Assembly (NCBI GenBank): GCA_032358165.1
Contig: JAALGY010000049.1
Span: forward strand, 372,001 to 436,000
Direction of reading: 5' to 3'
Source of the DNA: Diplosphaera chodatii
Taxonomy: Eukaryota; Chlorophyta; Trebouxiophyceae; Prasiolales; Stichococcaceae
Length of the DNA stretch: 64,000 nucleotides
Notes under the pieces: model-generated
What the model was told of the DNA's origin: nothing
Seen by the model: the letters and a program-made list of their open reading frames with translations, nothing else
The model's database searches: none
Part shown: piece after piece, positions 35,801 to 49,140 of the stretch
How the letters are laid out: every line of letters begins with the position of its first letter
Position numbering within the stretch: the stretch's first letter is position 1
Program-made: the position numbers and the translations under genes

Positions 35801-38800
35801 GATGCAAAATCAATGCCATGTCTCCTGGCGGATCGGCAACACAGTGCGCAGTGCAGGGTGTTCTGTCCGTGCCACAGCTTTACGTCACATGTGTGCAAGG
35901 CCAAGACTGCATCAGACTTTGGCGTCTGTCCACGGCATGGATGCAGTGAGAGGAAAGCTGTCGACGCTGACGCACCCGCCCAGACTTGAAGGTGATTGTC
36001 CCGCGCCCAGTGAGCGACCTCCTCACCAGCGCGAGGCCGGCAGCCTGCAGCCAAAGTGCTCTACAGCTCAGCAACAGCTCGGCATGCCCTTGCAGCTCTC
36101 ACTCTCATTGCGTCTGTTCAACCACATCATGGTGATGGCCATGAGTTCAGTAAGGCTGTGGATGTTGTGAGTTGCTGGGTTCACCTGTGTAAGGAAGGCA
36201 GCTGGAAAGTTTGCGTTTGTGTCGTTTGCACCCAGCAGAGAGAACCCTCTCAGCTGGTCATCAACGAAAAGCGCGCCAAGAGCGCCTACAAGCACACAGA
36301 AAAGTAAACCAGCAGTAGTCATGTCAATGCACATGCACACCAGGTTAAGACGTTACATTTATATCATCACACCTGCAACACGAAGCGAGGTCAGCTTGTT
36401 GACGCTGATGCACCCTCGGCGAGCGATGACTGCAATCTTGCCTCGCACGGCAGCAGGGGAATCCTGCAGGGTCACCAAGCGCCAAAATCAGGCTGGAAAC
36501 TGGAAACTGGAGACTGGCTGGAGGCTGGAACTATCCCGGAGTATGTGTCATTACAGAAGACATGTCATCACAGCGTGCCGCATCCTGGAGGGCAAACTCA
36601 CGTCGCAGGCGTCCGAGGCAGGAGACGCCAGCAGCTTGCCGGCGGCGCTGAAGCGCCATGTGCCTGGCACATATATGGGCAGCGCCTTGTTCAGGGGGAA
36701 GTCCTTCACCTCGGCGCCGCTCAGCAGCTGGGCACGGGTGTAGTACAGCTGCAGTGCAACCATGCACAGTCAGGCGCTTTCAGGTTTGGGGGTGGTGTGC
36801 GGGAGTGTGAGGGTGCTGTCAGGAAGAACTGCTAATGGACGTACGAGCGGATGAAGCCAGCCTGCACAATGTGCTGCACGCCATTGCCTGCAATGGTACG
36901 CATCAAATTTGCAGCACAGCATGCTGCACGCAATCGTGCTGTACCTGCAGCCGGCCAGGGTTGGCGATGGCCGAGTGCACCCAGGCCTCAGGATTGGATG
37001 AGGCGCCCACGCTCAGCAGGTTCGGGTCCACGTTGCCCAGGGTGAACCTGCAAGTTGCGGAGGTGCGGGTGTGAATTCTAGCATGGTTTCTTTTGCACCC
37101 CAACGAGCTGCTGCAACCTGCTGCTGGGACAGACTAGAGAGCTATGAAAGCTGACATGCTGTTGGGCAGCACAGGCAGCATACACAGCTTTGCAAGGCCT
37201 GGGTGTTCATGGCTGCAGTACCGTAATGGTCAAATGCACAATTTTCGTAATGATGACTGTACGCCGAGGCGTATGAAACTCACAGGCCGCCATTGCCATC
37301 GTTGCCGCCGGCAGCCACGACAAAAACGCCCAGCTTCTGCAGGTTCTGCGCCACAAGGCCCAGGTCCCCGCCGGTGCCCTTCCCCGGGTACGCTGCGCTG
37401 CCTCCAAGCGACCTGCGCAAGGTTCGGCGGGGATCTCATGGTTAGTAGAGCAGCATAAGAGCAGGAGCATGGGAAGGTGAGCCGCTACTCCTATGGTGCC
37501 GGCAGACCAGCAGGAGCAGGGTCAGTGCAGCTGACAGCAGGGCAGTCGCACATGGCAGCCGAGCAGAGAAGCCACTCACAGATTGATGATCTTGGCGCCG
37601 TCGCGGTAGGCGCGCTCCACTGCAGCAATGACCAGGTCGTCGCCTGTGGCGTCTGTCGCACACGAGAACACCCTGTAGGCGCCTGCAGCAGCATGGGACA
37701 GCACGGCCTCGTCAGTGGCATGGCCGGTAGCACAGCACCGCCAGCTTTTGCAGCTCATAGAAGGCAGACCAGAGAAGATGGCAGACATTGCCCACTCAAG
37801 GCCACTAGGGCGACTTGCACTGTGCGCTGCACAGCCGTGCAACTCCCACCTATGGTAACATCTGGTGCGATGCCCACCAGGTTGCCACGGCCAGCCAGCA
37901 AGCCAGCCACCGCTGTGCCGTGGCCGTTGCAGGAATCCATGGGATCCGAGTCTGCAGGCAGCACCTTGGTGTGAAGGCGCTGCAACAAACGACAGTTGTG
38001 CAGGAATGAAGCACTTATGCAGGGTATCTGCTGGTCGGAGGCCAGGACCGGTCGAGCTCCAGATTGAGCAGAGCTGCCTGGTGATGGTCAGCCTGCAATA
38101 AGTCACCTGGAAACAGCTCATACGCCGCATCGCTCCCTATTGAGTCGTTGTCAGGGGCTGCATGGCAGCATGCAAGGGGCTTGACAGGCAGGTGCTGACA
38201 GTGAACTTGCAGGTTCATCGTGGTGGTCAGCCATAGGTGCAGGAGGAAGCGAGTCAGTCATCAGAGCAGAGGGTGACTTAGCGCACGTGATCCCACAATC
38301 CCATCATCGCCTGCACACAGTAGAAAAATTCTGCGGTGAGATCGTTTTGTTGGTCGATGACTGTGCCTTGCACAGAGCAACTGTGCCCTGGAGTGGGTTC
38401 AGCTCTCCTGGCAGGCGAAATCCATACCGATGAAGTCGTAGCCTGTCCTGACTCTGAAGTTCTTGCCAAAACCGCCCCCTAGATCCGGGTGAGTGTAGTC
38501 AACGCCTGCCGAAGGCACATACAGATATCTTGCGGGCAGCAGGGACCACATTGCCGAGACAGCATCGATAACAGTCAGAAAATACAGCAACAGCGAGTGC
38601 TTGACAGCATCTGGAAGTAATGCAAGCACCTGAATCGATGATGGCGACGTGGATCCCCTTTCCCGTGATGCCGGCCTTGTTGGCCAGACGCGACCGCACT
38701 GTCTCGCCTGCATGGCACTCCAGTGCATCGGTGATGTAAGCAGCTGAGCTGGAATCGGAACGGCAACACTGCTCCATCATCACGTTGGCCTTGAAGCCCT

Positions 38801-39903
38801 GGACAGCGATCCTGGCTGTGTCCGCGTCCGAGCCTGACGCCAGCAGCACCCTCCTCTGCCATGGCAGCGGCGTTGATCGCCGCACGCCCCAGCACGGGTC
38901 TGTCAGCAAGGTACATGTCGTAGGCGATGCAGCATGCTGCGCACCGGCGTAGATGGTGCTCTTGGCGGGGCGCGCCACCCTGCCCGCCTTGGCCACCGCC
39001 TGCGCGACGGTGGCCGCCGCCCGGCGCGCCCCGTCCGAGGTGATCCGCGGCGGCAGCCTGTAAAACGTCACCGGCGCCACACTGGCCACCTGGACATTAC
39101 ACAACAGTCGGCCGGTCGGTGCGGCTGAAGCTCTTGCCTGCCGGCAGCACGCTCACTGGCGTGCTGTCGTTGTGTGGCAAGCGACTGGCTGCAGCTGGCG
39201 GGCTGCACACTCTGGACTCAAGAGAGCATCTCTAGACGGGAGGTCATGGCAGACGCAGGTCGCAGGAGGCGCTGGGCGGGCAGCGCACCCCTGCGATGGC
39301 CCTGAGCGCCGCCAGCTGCGCGGCGCGCTGCTGCGTGCCCCCGATCAGCGACACCGAGAAGCCGTTGAAGGTCTGCACCGGAAAGGTTGTGCCGGTGAGC
39401 ACCACGTCACCGGATGTGCCAGCATCAGCCATGTCTGTGAACTGCCTGCCTCCCAGTCTGACAGCAGAGAGCAGTGCTCAACACTGCAGGAGAGACGCTG
39501 CATGTTTGTTTGCTGTGCAGGACATGCTTTACACTACAGGGCGTGTGTGCGGCGAATGGCATGCCTGGCTGTAGGTGTGGTCCACCCTGACTGCCATGCG
39601 CGCATTGGCCAGCTGCCCCAGCACGGCCGACTGCTGCGATGCGACGGCCGCCGTGGCCGCCGACTCTGCTGCTGCCAGTCTGCGAGTCGCGCCGCTGCCG
39701 CCGCCGCCGCTGATGCCGGCAAGCCGCACCGCCACAGGTGCCTCCGACAGCCGCAAGATCACGCGGTTGGGGGCGGCCGCCGGCTGCACGAATGTCGGCT
39801 TGACGGCTGAGGGCGCGACTGCCGACAGCTGCAGCGAAAGGACCATCAGACATGCCGCGGCAGCGCAGCGGCTGCCGCCGCATGTGGCCCGCCCCTTGGC
39901 CAT
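32834..39903 (-). CDS. Secreted subtilisin-like serine protease (S8), triad intact
   Basis: About 23 exons. The ATG at 39903 opens a signal peptide (CAAAACLMVLSLQLSAVA), then an I9-like propeptide (NRVILRLSEAPVAVRL, FNGFSVSLIGG). The catalytic Asp is in HVAIIDSG (codon 38634-38636, exon 38698-38630), followed by GVDYTHPDLGGGFG (38505-38428), a 24-nt microexon (38310-38287) and His in SCNGHGTAVAG (codon 37920-37922, exon 37951-37878). Next come AYRDGAKIINLSLG, the oxyanion Asn in VVAAGGNDGNGG, a PA-like insert (RGKIAVIARRGCISVNKL), and Ser in FSGTSAATPEVAGC (codon 35501-35503, exon 35554-35446). Then NTAIPARDALEVTPLGTP, KQGAGAVDVYSAL, and a C-terminal Fn3-like region (YYGVKGKYQKLNPLSG, LRFRITRPKA). 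It should be a secreted or cell-wall protease. Some C-terminal exon limits and the stop (32834, read to the end of the last open frame) are uncertain. Confidence 0.82.
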
Positions 39904-41468
39904 CGTAGCAAACCCCCGCCTGCAAGGCAGCGCTGTCACGTTCAGTGACAGCAGTTCCACTGGAGCCTGGTGATACAACCGAGGTCGAGGCCGTTTCCAC
40001 GTCCGTGACCGACCACCGCCTCGGAAGGCAGGACTGTTGCTGTGTGTCAAACACATCTGCACCTATGTCGGTCGCATGCAGGGGGCAATGTGCGCTTAGT
40101 GGATGCGACAGGTTTATATACTCATTACTGCGTGGCCGCCACCAACGTATGCTGACGGCACACCATCGATTGACCTTCGTTGCTCACGTTTGTCGGGCAT
40201 GCCCGTTCAAGCAGCACACAGCTGATGTGATTCAACGTAGAGCGTGTTTGTCTGAACACTGGCCATGCAGCGCACCTTTGTGTAGCCGCGTCACCGCCAA
40301 AAGGTGTCGCAGCCCAGCCTCAATGTCTTGCTCGCCGAGCTCTATCTTGGTCCACTCACAGCTTGCGCAGACCGCCCGATGTACGGCTGCGCATGCAGCA
40401 TCGCAACCTGCATGTGCATCAGCAGTGCAGGCAGTCGCCCCACTGTCCTCCTGGACGTCATTGACCTTTATTCTCGCGAAACTCTCATGCAGCGGTTTGA
40501 TGCGCTGCCCGTACAGGAACGGCTGCCTCAGCGTTGCGTAAGCGTCGACAGGTGGCACAGGGTCTCAGGGTTTGCGGCCGATCGTGCCGCCGTAGACTTA
40601 TGCTGCGCTACCTGTGATGTGAAGCTGGCAGGCACTCAACTTGGCAGTCGCTCAGCAGTGGCATACAGAAGGCTGCTCTCATCAGTTGGCACTGGTTGCC
40701 ACCGGTGCGCGCGCTCCTTTGCGTCTGAGGACAGGTGTATGGCACATACTCATCATGTCGTAGCTCGATATACACGGCGGATGGTCACCTGGGGCGATCT
40801 GTTGTCAGATCAGATGGAGAATGAGCTGCTCAAAGCCAAACGGTGTTCCTTGGCGCATACATGTATCTATGCAATGCACGTGGCAAAGTCGGTTGTGCAA
40901 AAGTGCTGAAAGTTCTGCAAAATGCACAGTTGGCACCAGCGAACGGTGAGTCACCCTACTACGTAGACATGGTTGCTGTCAGGCCTCGCTTCTGATCCCT
41001 TTGCTATCACGGATGAGGACCGGGTCACAGTATGATACTATGATAGCAGTATTGTACGTATTTCATGGCGGCAATTGAAGTGCTTCAGCCCGTGAGAGGA
41101 GCACCTGCACAAAATGTAGACAGAGAGCATCATGCTCTGCATGGTTTCATATGATGCACTGCACTGCCATGGAGGCAGGCAGCAAGGAAATGTGCTGCTG
41201 TAAAATGAAGTCGCCATCGAATGTGTAATGCCCAGCCGCCAGCTCAAGCAGTGTAGATCTTCCGCTGCAGGCCAGGTGTCCATGGCTGACACCAAAATAA
41301 ACAAAGCGGGCACACGTGTAAGTTGAGTGCCTCCACACGAGGAAAAACACCAACCATACATGCTGTTACGTACAGCGAGGCGTACACGCGCAGGCTGCAA
41401 CTGCACCCATTTGCACATGTGCAGGGGGTGCCAAGCTGCTAGCGGCAATGTGAAGTGGCGTCTGCCCA
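39904..41468. other. Intergenic region between the two subtilases
   Basis: 1.56 kb holding the upstream region of the first subtilase and the 3' UTR of the second. A 201-codon plus-strand frame (40304-40909) and a 108-codon minus-strand frame (40558-40232) overlap here; neither shows a family motif or a splice partner. Confidence 0.4.
40113..40120 (-). promoter_or_regulatory. TATA box candidate for the active subtilase
   Basis: TATATAAA on the minus strand, about 210 bp before the ATG at 39903. The position is plausible if the 5' UTR is about 180 bp; there is no transcript evidence. Confidence 0.35.
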
Positions 41469-44400
41469 TCATTTATCACTCGTGGCACTTCGTATGAGGC
41501 ATGCAGGCGGGAGTAAAGCTGCACACGTGCTGACAGACGTGCCTGAGGCCTTGCAGAAGGTGGCAGAGTTGCCGGCGCCCGGAGGCCGTGTCAAGCGGAA
41601 GCGCAGGCTGGGGCCGTCAATGATGATGGCGGTGTCAGCGTTGCCCAGCGGCCGCAGGATGGTCAGCTTCACCTGCATATGATGGTGCTGGCCCAGGGTC
41701 ACGCAGTTGTGTCACGCCACAGCCCACACGGATGGAAACCTCCCGGCGGAGGATGGAGTGCAGATCAGAGCGCGGAGCCTACAATGGTGGCTTGGGTCCA
41801 TCAACAGATCAGGAATGGACAAGTGCGTGACATCAGCATGCATGGGTCGGTGAGGATATGACGGCCCGCAGGGCTTGCACCTGATACAGTCCCTCCTGCA
41901 GCACGCAGCGGAAGTTGATGTTGTCCAGGCCCGGCGGCACACGGTCGGGGATGAAGGCGCTGTTCTTGGTATAAAAGTACGGTACCTGCATGGCATGGAC
42001 GACTCAAGAGGCTGGCCAACGAGTGTGCTGTGAAACAGTCGAGGCCGGCAACAGTCACATCATGTGTGGTACACTGCAATGCTGCTGTCAAGCACGTTGC
42101 AGTGTACACAGGTGTCCTGCCTGAATCTTGCGGGGTCCATATGGGTATGGCGTGTCACCAAAGCTGCAGCAGGCATCTCAAACAGCATCAGCTCTGTTGG
42201 TACGTTTGTTTGTTAGGGTTTGTTACTGCTCTGGGAGGACTGCATTCAGGATGTTAGGGACACTGCAGCACGACTCCTAAATGGCCTCTGGCCACACTGC
42301 TCATCAAGGGACCTGCCCCAGAGGACAGCCCTTGGCAGCCAGCGCTCACCTGAGCTTGAGGCCCGTGCTGAGCTGCGTCAGCTCGCCGCTGACCCGCTGC
42401 AGGGGGATGACTACGCCCAGGGCCAGCGTTGGGACCGTCGAGTTCATGTCAAAGGTGGTGTTCTCCCTGCAGTGTGTGCACGTTATGCAAGACCTGAGGT
42501 TATGCGCGCCTGCAGCATGTGCTGGTTGGTTGTTATGTCTGTACAGATGTGCACTAGCGGCGTAAGGGTGTCAGAGGGCTAACCAGAGGGCTCTTAGCTT
42601 GTGCAGGCTTACCAGCTGCCCGTTGTTTTAATGTCGGGGTTGCTGATGCTGGGATTCGTGACGGCAAACCCTAAAATTGCAGGTGCCGGCCCGGCAACAC
42701 CTGCCATACACCATGCTGGCGGTAGCAGTGCATGTGACATCAGAGGCAGAGTGCAAGTGCTTCATGCAGCGGCATGGCTCTCCTCTACGCAAATCAAGCG
42801 ATGCTACAGGCTGTGGCACCCTGACATCATAATACAGAAGGTCAAGCTGGGCTGTTGCGGACCACGCGTTTGCACATGTCACATACCAATGGACAGGTCG
42901 ACAATGGGGTTGAGCTTCTGGTACTGGCCCTTCCAGCCGTAGAAGGGGACGCGGAGGGTGTGGTACAACCCTCTTGTGTCGGTCAGCACGATGAAACCGC
43001 CAAAGGTGCTCTGATCTGCAACCGCCACAGATGGCGTCATTCTCACGGCTGTTGACAGCATGTGACGCTCATCAGCAGGCAGGCAGAGTACTACTACACA
43101 TCAGATTTGCACCTGGCAACCAGATATGTTGTGCAGCCCTCACCAGTGAGGTTGGCAGGAGGCGCGATTGTCACAAGGAAGGTCGCCTGTGATCTTCCAG
43201 GGACGGTAACATATCGTCGGTTGAACGAGACCAGAGGGTTGGCGACAATCTGCCCCTGCAAATGGTATTCATAGACAAGCGCAGTAGGCAAATTCACGCC
43301 GGGCTGAACAACGGTGCACAGGCCTGTGGATCGGAGGGCTGTAGCTTTGCCATCACCGTAGGTCGGTACCACCTGATCTTGCACACAGAAGAGCAACATA
43401 CCCACCCCAGGGCCGGGGAACGGTTGCGCCAGCGTCGGCTTGGAGCTCAGGGCATACTGAATGCGCCTGCCATCGCGGTTGTTGATGGTGACCTTCTTGA
43501 CGACAGGGCTATTGCATTCGCCTGCAGGCAATATCAACAGAACAGCTAGCATGTCTGGCACACTCTTCACAATCGGGGTATGCTTGCATACGCGCCATGC
43601 ACAGCTTGTTTCCCATTCAAGCGCAGCAAGACCAACAGATGCCCTATGCTAAACAAAACGAGCAAAACGACTGCATGGGTCCAGAGACCCTGTAAGCGGT
43701 TGTAAAGAACCGAACACCGTATTGCTTCTGCGCAGTTGTTACCTAGCGGCAGGGCAGATGGGGAAACCCTCTGTCTAGTGACGATGGCAGCGAAGATGTC
43801 AATTGCTCCAGCACCCTGCTTCGGTACCTGCACATGACGATGCAGGATGTATGGCAGGCCGATGGGAATCAGGTGCTCCACGAAGGGCAGCAGTGAGCTT
43901 TGATGGCTTCCCCGCCCCTTCCCATGCAGTCAGCAACCAGCTGGTATGCAGAGCAATACCGGTGCCAGCACGCCAGCCTCCCGTGAGCCAAACGGCGCCC
44001 ATGTGTACGCATCCTTCTGGGGCACCGCCGTGTTCTGCAGCCGCTGTCTGACCTCTTCGAGTGTGATCCCTGTTGGGAGGTGGAAAGCGGCCTTTGTATT
44101 GTCGTGGCTGGTGTATGTTGTGTTGCAATGTCACTGCATGACTGCTCCCACCTTTGCTTCCCACCACCACGGGATAAGCGCACCTGGGAAGGCTTGCTTG
44201 AGCAGCGCAACGCATCCTGCAACTGTTGGACCCGAGCTGATTGCGCCCGGAAGGTAGTTGTACCCGCCATATGAGATCAGCGACGTGGAGAACTGCAGCA
44301 GTCAAGGGAAGCTCAGTGCTGACCTCTGACAAGCCCTTCTACCAAGTGATGTGTAGGTGTCCAGGCTACTGTGCAGCAGGCTATTAGGCACATGCAAGAT

Positions 44401-47400
44401 GGTGCAAACTTGTGCCCCTGTTAGAGCAGGGCTGGGGCGTATGACAAGGTGGCCATCAAAGCTTAAGCTTTGGTGCCTGGTCAAATAATTGACCATACTC
44501 GGTGTCTCCATGGAATTGACTGGTTTGGAACTTCAGGGTCGGCGACCTACCCCGGGGTAGTTGCCGGGCGCGCAGAAGTCGGGCGCCATGGTCAGCGTGG
44601 CGGTGGGCCCCGAGCTGGTCGTCAGCATCAGGCGGCCCGCGGCTCCGGGCGCCGCCGTCCTCACCTGCGCGGTGGGGTCGACACGAGGGTCATTGCCTGG
44701 CATGGACATGTGTGGGTGTGCGCTAGGGTGGGGTTCCGGTGCAATATTGATCCAGTGGCTGCAGCAGTGGGAGCATATAACAGCTGCGCAGCGTGCTTGT
44801 GTCCCATGCTCACCAGCTTGCCATTGTTGAAGGTGATGGTCGCCGGTCCAGCGAGCGCTTTCTTCACAAGCTCCAGACCGATGTCCTGCAGCGGAAACCA
44901 CGCTCCGTGACCATTCGATGAAAGCAGACACGACTGATGTGGATCTGCGCTATGCTGATTGTTGGAGATGCCCTTCACACACATCGCAGCAGCACACACG
45001 CCAACACCGAGTTTGCACAGACTGCGACGGAGAAAACTGTGCGTATAAGGACCATTAAAGGCAGGCGCTCAAACCTGCGGCACTGTGGCGAGCGTGAGGT
45101 TCACAACATTTGGGGCTTTGGTGGTGACACGGAAGCCGTTCGGCTCATTGTCCAGCAGAATCATTCCTGCAGCCCCTGCACTTGTACACACATGCTGGTC
45201 AGGTGTCCATGCGCGCAGCAGGGTTAAGCTGCCCACTGTATGTGGTGTGTAGCATGGAGGTCACCCACTCTTGAAGACAGTGGCGTATGGCATGATCTGC
45301 ATCACACATGTCATCCTGACAAATGTGGCTTGCCTGCTCTCAGAACATTCAGGAGCTGCACGCCAGCGGTGCAGTTTCGTGACCGCACTGTCACAGCGAT
45401 GGTGCCATTCACCGCGGCAGGAATGGTAGTGTTCTGTTCGGCACAATTCTCGGATCATGGAAATTCTTGGATACCATCGCGTCGCACTGTTGCAAACTGA
45501 GCTGGAGATGAGGTGTCTGCAATGGAGGTGCGTCTGCAGTGCATGCCGTGTCAGAATGCCAGGCTGATGCGGCACACTCACCCTGCAGGCGTCTGCTTCT
45601 GGGGCTGCTGTGATTGTGCCGCCGCTCGACTGCCAGGCGCCGGTGAGCGTCAGCGTCAGCGGCACGTCGACCGGGAACTTGGTGATCTGAGGGCGAGGCG
45701 CAGGTGCTGCATCGATGCCAAGCACGTATGGCACCTGGAAGGAGCACATGTGAGCCACCATCATGTCAGTATTGGGATTCAGAAATCGCCCACCAGCTGG
45801 CTGCCCAGAACAGGCGATGCAGACAGTATGGAAACAACTTGGGATGCAGTCCTACTGGCCGGCCAGCATTGAACAAACAATGTAACAGATCACACGAGCG
45901 AGCTTACCTTCGAGTTGCCAGGGTTGACCACCGCGGTATAGGTGTATGCAAAGTTGTCAGATGACTGGCCAACGTTCAAGAGCGTGCTGTGCGAGTTCTG
46001 GATCTGAAACCTGCAGCATTGACAAATGTGGGCATAGCCTTGTTGTCTGTGCAGCGGCAACTGTGCTTTAAAGCGAAGCATGAACAGCATCAGCAGTGCA
46101 GCGCGGATCAATAAATCAGCAAACCCCTTGTCGTAATTGGCTGCAGCACTGCAATGCAAGCTGACAACAGGTTGTGGTGATGCCAGGTATGAGTGCATTT
46201 AGGCTCACATGCCATTGAGGCCACTGTTGCCGCCTGTCTGAATGGTGATGATGCCAATTCTATTCAAGTTACCAGCGACCGCTGCCACGTCAGCACCTGC
46301 CCGCAAATTTGGATGAAATCAATGATTCGAGCGGCACTCCAGCAGCGCCAAGCAGACAAGAAGGTTGCCGCTTTTCGCTCACCCAGTCCACGGTCAGGGT
46401 ACTGAGGCCCGCTGCCGACGTCAACGACCATCACATGAGCGCCGTCCTCGTAGGCCTGCGCTACCAATCACGTTGAGGATGACCTGAGGCATCGAGGTGT
46501 TTTTGCATGGAGAGCAGCAAACCACCTCTACACATCATGCAACCCCACATGACATCCGCTAGGTGCTCATCAGTTGCCTTGGTATCCACTGTGTCTCTGC
46601 TGCGCACCCTCTCCATTGCTGCAATCATCAGGTCGTCCCATGTGGAGGAAGACGACTCGTAGCAGGTGTATATACGGTATGCCAGCAGAGTGGCATCTGG
46701 TGCCTACATGGCATAATGACAAGCTGTATAGCCGTAGCTCATTGTCCACAAGAGGTCAAATGGCTGATGAAGACGTGTGAATGTATGTGTGTCGTATGAG
46801 CGAGGGAATGTGGAGCAGAGTGTGCTGAAGGAGGTGAGCTGTGCGTACCATTCCAACCACATTGCCTTTGGCAGCAACCATGCCCGCGGCTGAAGTTCCC
46901 AGCCTGCGTCAGATGACCACAACAGACTTTGTAGACAATGTAAGGCGCCCGAAAGTGACAGCCGTGTGTGCAAGGCTGCCAGATAGTTCGGCGCAGGCTG
47001 CGCGTTGCGCATCCCGTACCCAACACATGTGTCCCTTGGATCATCATCTGCAAAGCAGCGGGACCATTTGAGGCATCACAACGGCATCACAACAGTACAC
47101 CAGGCATGCTCACATGAGCAGGTGTGGCAGACACAGGCATGTGTCACGTTGGTCAGTAACACCAGATACCTGGGTACAGCCGGAACTGAGTGGCAGTGAA
47201 CTCGTCCAGAGTGTCTGCACATGAACAGCAATCCCCACGTCCATGCATGATGCAGTTGACCTACTCTGACACCGTGCGGTAGTAGGTCTGACTGGCCCCA
47301 CAGGCAGAATGCAATACCATACTGAGTGAAATCACTGCTGAAGGTTGCGGTGTCCCCCAGACAGTAAATGCCGTGCGGCAGACTCTGGCCGAGCGAGAGT

Positions 47401-49140
47401 GACAACATGAACATTGAGGGAAGGAAGCACCAGGGATGGTAGCATTGTCTCCGACGAAGTCGTAGCCCTTCTCCACCTTGAAGCCAGGGCCGAAGCCGCC
47501 ACCCAAGTCCGGTAGTAGATAGTCTATGCCTACACAAGTGATAACAGCATGCGTAACAAGCAGTAGTGCGATTGCATTATGTTTCACTGTGCAACATCCA
47601 AGGCACACAGGTGATGGACTGTGTTGTCTTGACATATTGCATTGTAGACCTTTGCACAGCAGTGAAGCTCTGCTGGAGCTGAAGGCAACTCAGCTTACCC
47701 GAGTCGATGACGGCGACACGAACGCCTTTACCGGTCAACCGCAGCTGTTGATTCACCTCTCTAGCGCGCGTGGTGATGCCTGCACGTAACATGGCAGCAT
47801 CATCAGCTTTGACACGCACCACAACAGCACATGCCACCATGCTGCATGCAGTATAACTGCCAGCGTGAGCAGCCAGTTCGCCAGACAACCCTGCACAGAC
47901 CAGACCATCATGCAAATGGGGGTTTTACGGCAGCTGCCTCACCTCTGTAGATGGTAAAGTTGGCAGGCGGCTGCACAAGTGGCGTTGGTGGCGTCTGCAG
48001 CAGGCGGCGGCGTGCTGTGCCGCCAGCTGCACCAGGTGTCGCATATGCAGGCGGGTCCTGCTGCTGCCGCACCAGCTGTGATGGCCGCACACTCTCGACC
48101 TGCAATGGCGGCAGCTCTCAATGGTAGGTGCAAACACAGCAGCCTGCCCACGGAACCTGCCCTTCTTGTGCGAATCCTGCAAAGCATATACATCCCAAGC
48201 GGCAGCGCATGGTGCTCTGGCCGCTGGTCAGGGCAGGTCGCATTGCCCCTCTACTGGCAGCACAGCAGGAAGACGCCTCAAGCGGCAGCGCATGCTGCTC
48301 TAGCCGCTGGTCAGGGCAGGGTGCATTGCCCCTCCAATGGCAGCACAGCAAGAAGACGCCTTACCCCGGGCAGTGCCTTAAGCTTTGCCAGGTCCGCAGC
48401 ACGCTTTGCACTGTCGCCAGTGAGCGTTGCCGAGAAGCCATTGAACACCTGCATTGGCACGACGCAGTTCCTTGTCAATGTCGGCATTCAGTATATATGT
48501 GAGGACTGATGCTGGACAAAACTCCACAGTCTATAGCATGGCACAAGCCTGCATACTGCTGATGTTACTGACTGCGCTATAGATGGATATGGGGTCAGTC
48601 AGTACCACAGGTCATGTGCGTGATGTGAGATTGTGGCAGGAAGAGTGTCGCGCCGCAATGTCATGCAGTGCAGCATACAGCCGCCGCACCTCGTGGAACT
48701 TGTGTTGCACCTTACATCCCAGCCCGGCCTTTGTCGCCTCCTTCAGCACACTGGCCTGCTGTGCCTGGACTCTGGCTGCTGATGCACCTGCATTCCATCA
48801 TCATCGATTGGGAAAGTGCCATACCTAAGCCTGTGCTGGGTACGTCCAAGGCGTGTTCAGGGCACATGAGACGAGAGCCTGTGTCCAAGTTGGGTGCTGC
48901 ACAACATGGCAGCACAGACGCCACTGTCTGTCAGCAGTCACCTGAGGTCCTCTGATTGCCACCGCTGGCCATAGCCGCTGGTGTCTCACTTAGTTGTACT
49001 ATGACGCGGACTGGCGCAGCAGTGCCAGCAGCAGCAGCGGTTGTAGCAGGCAGCCACAGCGCCATCGCTGCAACCAGAAGCAGCAGCGACGCCGGCACAG
49101 AACGGCATGCCAAGTGCAGGCAACGGTGGACGGCCTCCAT
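41469..49140 (-). CDS. Secreted subtilase-like protein without His and Ser (probable pseudoprotease)
   Basis: About 25 phase-matched exons. ATG at 49140; signal peptide (PASLLLLVAAMALWLPATT); I9-like propeptide (48787-48690 and 48448-48365, VFNGFSATLTGDS). Asp is kept in VRVAVIDSG (codon 47703-47705), then GIDYLLPDLGGGFG (47529-47431). A 28-nt exon (47047-47020) joins 46903-46849 to give DPRDTCVGLGTSAAGMVA: Leu (codon 46900-46902) where the active neighbour has His in GHGT. The Ser exon (44292-44184) is exactly 109 nt, as in the neighbour, but reads LPGAISSGPTVAGC, with Ile (codon 44239-44241) for Ser and Ala for Thr. The oxyanion Asn region survives (QTGGNSGLNG), as do the PA-like segment (GAAGMILLDNEPNG), RQRLQNTAVPQ, KQGAGAIDIFAA and the C-terminal beta domain (PFYGWKGQYQKLNP, LRFRLTRPPG). 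All exons are open. One intron uses a GC donor (45333). Confidence 0.82.
48196..48361. repeat. 2 x 83-bp tandem duplication next to a splice site
   Basis: Two copies starting at 48196 and 48279 share CAAGCGGCAGCGCATG, GCCGCTGGTCAGGGCAGG and GGCAGCACAGCA. The second copy ends next to the donor of the exon 48448-48365, so the array fills most of that intron (minus-strand gene). Confidence 0.9.

Noticed and set aside
40232..40909. Overlapping 201-codon (+) and 108-codon (-) frames between the subtilases
   Set aside because: No family motif, the plus frame lacks an ATG start, and neither has a splice partner. The minus frame (40558-40232) remains a weak possibility.
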